Below are positions 59,878 to 64,000 of a DNA stretch of 64,000 nucleotides, piece by piece (positions within the stretch are counted from its first letter, which is position 1; each line of letters starts with the position of its first letter). Below the pieces are notes generated by a model. It was not told where the DNA came from. It did no database searches and worked only from the letters and a program-made list of their open reading frames with translations. Origin of the DNA: Streptomyces odonnellii (GTDB lineage: Bacteria > Actinomycetota > Actinomycetes > Streptomycetales > Streptomycetaceae). Where the stretch lies: assembly GCF_000981895.1 (NCBI RefSeq), contig NZ_LATD01000027.1, positions 1 through 64,000 on the forward strand, given 5' to 3'. The position numbers and the translations under genes are program-made.

Positions 59878-60673
59878 TCAGCCGAGCACCGGTCCGGCCT
59901 CCATGCCTCCGTCGACCAGAAGGTCGGTGCCGGTCACCCATGAGCTCTCATCTGAGGCCAGGTAGAGCGCCGCGTGGGCGATGTCGCGAGGCTGTCCGCT
60001 CCGCGGGATCGGCATCTTGGCGAAGAAGTCCGGCCCCACGCTGCTCATGAAGGCACGGGACATGGGTGTGTCCACCTGGCCCGGCACTACAGAGTTGATA
60101 CGGATACCGGAGTTCGCGAAGTCGAGCGCGGCGCACCGGACCAGTGCCGCCATCGCCGCCTTGCTCGCGGAGTAAGGAGCCAGCCCGGGGCACCCGAACG
60201 TCACGCCTGCCATGGAGGTCACCACGACGATCGAGCCCTTGTGGCCCTCGCGCATGCCGGGAGCCACGGCTTGGATGCCATGCAGCGTGCCCATGGTGTT
60301 GACGGCGAGAGAGCGTTCGAGGTCCTCCGGCCTGCAAGTGTCGACCGCTCCACCCACCATGATCCCCGCCGTGTGTACCAGGATGTCAGGTGCAGCGTCG
60401 AAGTGCGATCGGCAGGCGTCGACGGCCTGCTTCCACTGGACCGGCTCGCGAACGTCGGTGGCGGTGAACTCTGCCGCGGGGCCCAGGGACTGGGCCGCGG
60501 CCTTCCCTTCCGAGCCGGTGAGATCGCAGATCGACGAAGAGCTGGGCGACGGCGCGCCCGATTCCACCCCCTCCGCCGGAGACAAGCGCGATACGCCCGC
60601 GCAGGCGGCCACCGCCTGCGCCGGTCTGGGGCGACTCCACGCTGCTCTCGGATTGGTCCTGAGGGCGAGCCAT
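59878..60673 (-). pseudogene. Short-chain dehydrogenase with a small N-terminal deletion
   Basis: From ATG 60673 the frame reads MARPQDQSESSVESPQ and RIALVSGGGGGIGRAVAQLF (cofactor loop GGGGGIG). Near 60540 it jumps out of frame straight to ICDLTGSEGKAAAQSLGPAA, skipping the second beta strand, and then continues normally with HTAGIMVGGAVDT, YSASKAAMAALVRCAALDFA and SDESSWVTGTDLLVDGGM. About 20 bases appear to be missing. The catalytic Tyr and Lys are intact but the protein would be frameshifted. A sequencing error is less likely because several residues are lost. Confidence 0.7.
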
Positions 60674-61160
60674 CGCGGCCTCCTTGTCCCGGCGTCCAGC
60701 GCTGTCCCTGCGCACGGCGCGTGATGACTTAAATATGCCTATCGTAGGTCTGTTTCTTGGGCTTGCAAGGTAAGGCCGCCGTGGGCGAAGAGTCAATGTG
60801 TCCGCATGAAGCCGCCGGTCGAAGCTCCGCCTCCAACTGCAACCGTTGCAAAAATATTGACAACCATATGCATGGTCAGCAGGATATGGCCTACTTGAAG
60901 GCTGCGGACAGACTCATCTGCGAGGGCTTCCATGAACTTTTGTGCCAGAGGAGTCGCAGGCCTGGGTGGTCTTCCTCCGTACTCCACGAAGCGTGGATCC
61001 GCGTGGGGCTGAGCGAGGATGCGCCTGACCTCCACGGCGCCTGGGTCTTTCCTCGCCTCACCGCCCGTGTGCACCGCGTTATCGGTTCCTGGGAGGGCCG
61101 AGGTCGCCTCGCCGACGGGCCGCCACGATCGCTGGTCAATGAGAGGTGGAGGCATTGGAC
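60674..61160. promoter_or_regulatory. Divergent intergenic region with two palindromes
   Basis: No gene is evident, although a minus frame has a protein-like scrap (PRPATPLAQKFMEALADESV) near 60940. Two palindromes are visible: TGCAACCGTTGCA (60838-60850) and ACCATATGCATGGT about 24 bp further on, both in an AT-rich pocket (AAAAATATTGAC) that looks like a promoter. Confidence 0.4.
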
Positions 61161-61934
61161 GTGCAAAGGCACGCCGGGAAGGTCGCCGTTGTCACCGGCG
61201 CGGCGAGCGGGATCGGTCGAGCGACAGCTGCCCGGCTGGCCCGCGAGGGCGCCACGGTGATCGGATGCAACGTGCATGAGCGGTCGCGCGCCGAAGCAGC
61301 CGCGTTCTTTGCGGAACAAGGGCTGGACGTCCAACTCGCCCGAGCGGACATCTCCCAGCAGCAGGAGGTGGACAACCTGATGGCCCGGACCGGTCCGCGC
61401 GTTGACCTGTTGGTCAACGCCGCCGGCGTGATGGACGGGTACCTGCCGCTCGGCGATCTCGATGACGAGACCTGGTCCCGCGTCGTCGATGTCAACCTCA
61501 CCGGCGTGATGCGTGTGTGCCGAGCCGTCCTGCGGCTCATGCTTGCGGACGGCGGAGGAGCGATAGTCACTGTGGGCTCCCGCGCCTCGCTGGGGGCCGG
61601 CCCCGCCGGCTTCAGCTATGCCACCACCAAGCACGGTGTCCTCGGTCTGGTGAAGAGCATCGCCTGGTACTACGGACCCCATGGCATCAGGTCCAATGCA
61701 GTGCTCCCCGGAGGCGTGCACTCGGAGATGCACAAGTCGTCGGACCGCAGCGGCTGGGCCTTTGACCGTGCCGGCTTGGCCAAGGCCACGATGCCCCCCA
61801 AGGGCCAGGCGGACGAGATCGCCACGGTCATCTCGTGGCTCGGCTCGGACGAGGCCTCCTACGTCAACGGGGCGATCGTCACCGCGGACGGAGGGTGGTC
61901 GAGCGCATGCGCGTCCTGCCGCTGCTCGGGCTAA
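61161..61934 (+). CDS. Short-chain dehydrogenase/reductase
   Basis: This SDR of about 257 residues starts near MQRHAGKVAVVTGAASGIGR (cofactor loop TGAASGIG), with NAAGVMDGYLPL, Ser in VTVGSRASLG, catalytic YATTK and the usual C-terminus LGSDEASYVNGAIVTADGGW. I take GTG 61161, with GGAGG eight bases upstream; a GTG at 61146 and a TTG at 61155 are alternatives. It is followed 158 bp later by the ALDH-like gene and could share its transcript. The substrate is unknown; context suggests oxidation of an alcohol or dihydrodiol in aromatic breakdown. Confidence 0.88.
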   Translation: MQRHAGKVAVVTGAASGIGRATAARLAREGATVIGCNVHERSRAEAAAFFAEQGLDVQLARADISQQQEVDNLMARTGPRVDLLVNAAGVMDGYLPLGDLDDETWSRVVDVNLTGVMRVCRAVLRLMLADGGGAIVTVGSRASLGAGPAGFSYATTKHGVLGLVKSIAWYYGPHGIRSNAVLPGGVHSEMHKSSDRSGWAFDRAGLAKATMPPKGQADEIATVISWLGSDEASYVNGAIVTADGGWSSACASCRCSG

Positions 61935-62091
61935 CCGACCCAAGTCCCATCCCACGCCTTACCGTGCGGCTGGTCCGACCAAAGCTGAGGCAGTGGCGGC
62001 GGAACCCGGCCTACCCTCCGCCACCGTCGAGTGGCATCCGAGAGCATCTGCGCCTTCCCTGCGTGAGCCATCCCAGTTGAAAGACCGACAC

Positions 62092-63618
62092 ATGACGTAC
62101 CAACAGTGTGTGAGTCGTTTTCGGCACACACCCACGGCGGACGGGCCCTTTACGACCGGTGTCCTCATCAACGGCCAGTGGGCGGACACGCAAAACGACA
62201 AAACCTTGATCGTGCGGAACCCGATCACCGAAGAGGCAATCGGGAGGGTGCCGGCGGGTACCGCCCTGGAAGCTGACCGGGCCGTCGACGCCGCAGCGCG
62301 AACCATGCCGGGGTGGGCGCAACTCCCGGCGGCTCGGCGAGTCGGCATGGTCGCCAATGCGGGGAAACTGCTCCAGGCGCGCGAGCAGGACTTTGTGCAA
62401 CTCGCGAGCACGGAATGGGGCGCCCTCCCCAGCGTGGTGCTGGAATCCGTACAACAGTGCCACGCGCTCCTCAGGGATCTGTGCAAGCGCGCTGTAGGGA
62501 CGGCGTGGCAGGAGTTCGACGGGAGAAGAGCTGTCGTCCGCGAACCCGCAGGCGTCGTCGGGGTGATCACCCCGTGCGAGCAACCCCTTACCGAGGTGGT
62601 CGGCACCGTAAGCGCAGCATTGCTCTCAGGTTGCACCGTGGTTCTGAAGCCTTCGACATTGACCCCCCTCACCGCATTCCTGGTGGCCGAGCTGTTTCAG
62701 CAGGCAGGACTTCCCCCGGGGGTTCTTAACGTGGTTCCCGGGCTCGGCCACGTGGTGGGGGCGGCCCTGGCAGCGCACCCGCGGATCGACCTACTCGCGT
62801 TCAGTGGGTCCAGGGAGATCGCCGCGCAAGTGGTCCGCCTGACAGCAGATAACGGCAAAGGCCTGGTTCTGCGCGGCGGCAGCGGAACAGCCGTTGTCCT
62901 TCTCGACGAAGCACGCATGGCGGCTGCGGTGGACTTTGCTGTGGACGACTGTCTACGACGGTGGTCCAAGGGCGCTTCGGCGCCAGGCCGTCTTCTGGTC
63001 CCGCGCCGCGCGCTGGAGCAGGCAGAGGAACTGGCGTGGCGACGCCTCCGGGACCGGAGCACCGCTCAAGAGCCTGCTGCGGCGCTGCCGCCGCTTGCGA
63101 CCAGGGGGCAACAAGTCGCGTCCCTGGACCTCGTCGAGAGTGCGGTTCGGGAGGGAGCACGCGCCATCGTGGGCGGCCCGCCCTCGCCCATCACTCAAAG
63201 GGGTTACTTCGTGCCTCTCACCGTCTTGAGCGGAGTCGACGAGGCCATGGCTGTGGCCGGGTACGAGAAGGCAGGGCCCATTCTCTGCGTCATGGGCCAT
63301 GACGGCCCAGCCCACGCGGTCGCCCTTGCGGACGCGGCACCCCACGGTGGACCTCGCGATGTCTGGGCAAGCGACGATCAGGCGGCACTCATAGCGGCCG
63401 GGCACCTGCACACGGACGTGGTCCGCGTAAACGGGGCGCCGACGTACCTGGACGGTGTCGGGCCCCTGCCTGACAGCCCCTTCGACTTGGCAGCCTTTTG
63501 CCGGGTGAAGGCCATCGACTTTTCGACGACCCACCGTGCCCGATCCGCGGTCGGCCACCCCGCATATCTGTCTGAACATCCGGCAACGCCCACTACGAAC
63601 GGCAGGAGTCACCCATGA
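62092..63618 (+). CDS. Aldehyde dehydrogenase homologue lacking catalytic residues
   Basis: This 508-residue protein has the full ALDH fold by sequence: TTGVLINGQWADTQNDKTLI, IVRNPITEEAIGRVPAGT, VVREPAGVVGVITPCEQPL, VVLKPSTLTPLTAFLVAELF and LLAFSGSREIAAQVV align with true ALDHs. The active site is missing: the nucleophilic Cys is replaced (KGASAPGR, Ala295 by alignment), the general-base Glu of ELGGK is Arg261 (VLRGGSG), and the oxyanion Asn of PWN is Glu163 (PCEQP). It is not visibly degraded otherwise, so it looks like a retained non-catalytic or repurposed protein. ATG 62092 is preceded by a weak GAAAG. Its stop overlaps the next start (ATGA). Confidence 0.82.
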   Translation: MTYQQCVSRFRHTPTADGPFTTGVLINGQWADTQNDKTLIVRNPITEEAIGRVPAGTALEADRAVDAAARTMPGWAQLPAARRVGMVANAGKLLQAREQDFVQLASTEWGALPSVVLESVQQCHALLRDLCKRAVGTAWQEFDGRRAVVREPAGVVGVITPCEQPLTEVVGTVSAALLSGCTVVLKPSTLTPLTAFLVAELFQQAGLPPGVLNVVPGLGHVVGAALAAHPRIDLLAFSGSREIAAQVVRLTADNGKGLVLRGGSGTAVVLLDEARMAAAVDFAVDDCLRRWSKGASAPGRLLVPRRALEQAEELAWRRLRDRSTAQEPAAALPPLATRGQQVASLDLVESAVREGARAIVGGPPSPITQRGYFVPLTVLSGVDEAMAVAGYEKAGPILCVMGHDGPAHAVALADAAPHGGPRDVWASDDQAALIAAGHLHTDVVRVNGAPTYLDGVGPLPDSPFDLAAFCRVKAIDFSTTHRARSAVGHPAYLSEHPATPTTNGRSHP

Positions 63619-64000
63619 AGGTCGGAGTCATCGGTCTGGGGAACATGGGCGCGCAGATCGCTATGGCGATCAACCGCGCCGGGTTCGACACGTACGTCTA
63701 CGACATCCGGCCCGAGGCGGCTGAGAAGCTCGTGGAGCAGGGTGCCCACAGCGCCCCCTCGATCAAGGAACTTGCCCAGCAGGCAGACGTTGTCGGAGTA
63801 GTGGTACTCAACGAGCAGCAGGTGAGTGAGGTTGCCGACGAGGTGGCTTCCGCCGGCCTCCCGCGCACCCTCGTCATCCACAGCACCGTCACGCCGATGT
63901 TCGTCCAGGCGCTGTCGGAACGGCTCGCCCCCCGCCAGGTCGCTGTCGTCGACGCAGCTGTGGCCGGCGGGGTCGCCCGTGCGCGCACAGGAGACCTCAC
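63615..64000 (+). CDS. 6PGDH/3-hydroxyisobutyrate dehydrogenase-like oxidoreductase (cut by the window end)
   Basis: The first 128 residues are present. The start MKVGVIGLGNMGAQIAMAIN has the Rossmann GxGxxG loop, and the pattern DVVGVVVLNEQQVSEVADEV and VIHSTVTPMFVQALSERLAP continues the NAD-binding domain. The substrate-binding motif begins to appear in VVDAAVAGGVARARTGD (compare DAPVSGG). It would oxidise a beta-hydroxy acid. The start ATG overlaps the stop of the ALDH-like gene, so both are translated together. The C-terminal domain lies outside the window. Confidence 0.88.
   Translation, partial: MKVGVIGLGNMGAQIAMAINRAGFDTYVYDIRPEAAEKLVEQGAHSAPSIKELAQQADVVGVVVLNEQQVSEVADEVASAGLPRTLVIHSTVTPMFVQALSERLAPRQVAVVDAAVAGGVARARTGDL

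Noticed and set aside
1-64000. tRNA, rRNA or other housekeeping RNA genes
   Set aside because: No stretch with tRNA-like T-arm or anticodon-arm sequence or rRNA-like conservation was recognised; I cannot run a covariance search.

Overview
The window looks like a chromosome-arm segment of a Streptomyces or close relative. The DNA is GC-rich throughout, GTG starts are frequent, and the families are typical of that genus (SpoIIE-type phosphatase with GAF and ATPase domains, FCD-GntR, many TetR/MarR/IclR regulators, IS110/IS256/IS701 remnants). It falls into three zones. From 1 to about 25 kb is an accessory zone full of decay: an IS110 copy, an IS256 copy, an IS5-type element, short inverted-repeat elements, and more than a dozen genes broken by frameshifts, deletions or insertions. 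Intact genes here are few: a Fic protein, a TetR/ketopantoate-reductase-like divergent pair, a secreted RTX-type calcium-binding protein, a secreted PBP-like protein, a DUF4253 gene carried inside an IS, and several small hypotheticals.

From 25 to 43 kb the genes are mostly intact and metabolic or regulatory. An acyl-CoA dehydrogenase-etfB-etfA operon has a divergent TetR gene. These are followed by a CocE-type hydrolase, a PAS/GAF/SpoIIE phosphatase, an MFS exporter with divergent MarR, and two SDRs. Two paralogous divergent TetR/SDR pairs lie 10 kb apart and have decayed reciprocally: the SDR is broken in one and the TetR in the other.

From 43 to 64 kb is an aromatic-compound catabolic region. 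It encodes aldehyde dehydrogenase, an MmgE/PrpD protein, phenolic acid decarboxylase (padC), a tightly coupled ring-cleavage-type VOC dioxygenase / CoA-transferase / cytochrome P450 operon, a MarR, a VanB-type FMN/[2Fe-2S] reductase, a TauD-type dioxygenase with divergent GntR, and an IclR divergent from a complete lower meta-cleavage operon (2-keto-4-pentenoate hydratase, acylating acetaldehyde dehydrogenase, 4-hydroxy-2-oxovalerate aldolase). Two strong hairpins, an isochorismatase-like hydrolase, two SDRs (one broken), an ALDH homologue that has lost its catalytic residues, and the start of a 6PGDH-like oxidoreductase complete the region. Likely logic: phenylpropanoid-type acids are decarboxylated or activated, hydroxylated by the P450, ring-cleaved by the extradiol enzyme, and the cleavage product goes through the hydratase/aldolase/dehydrogenase to pyruvate and acetyl-CoA. 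The exact substrate cannot be read from the sequence.

The observations most worth following are these. (1) An IS5-type element with a DUF4253 passenger sits inside a P-loop NTPase gene whose frame is restored exactly if the element and one TTA copy are removed. (2) That NTPase belongs to a three-gene locus sharing a short repeated motif. (3) There is a short inverted-repeat element family with CTAG target duplications. (4) The same 15-bp operator-like palindrome occurs near two MarR paralogues 12 kb apart. (5) An ALDH-fold protein lacks catalytic Cys, Glu and Asn but is embedded in the catabolic operon. Several single-base frameshifts in otherwise well-conserved genes could be assembly errors and are flagged as such.
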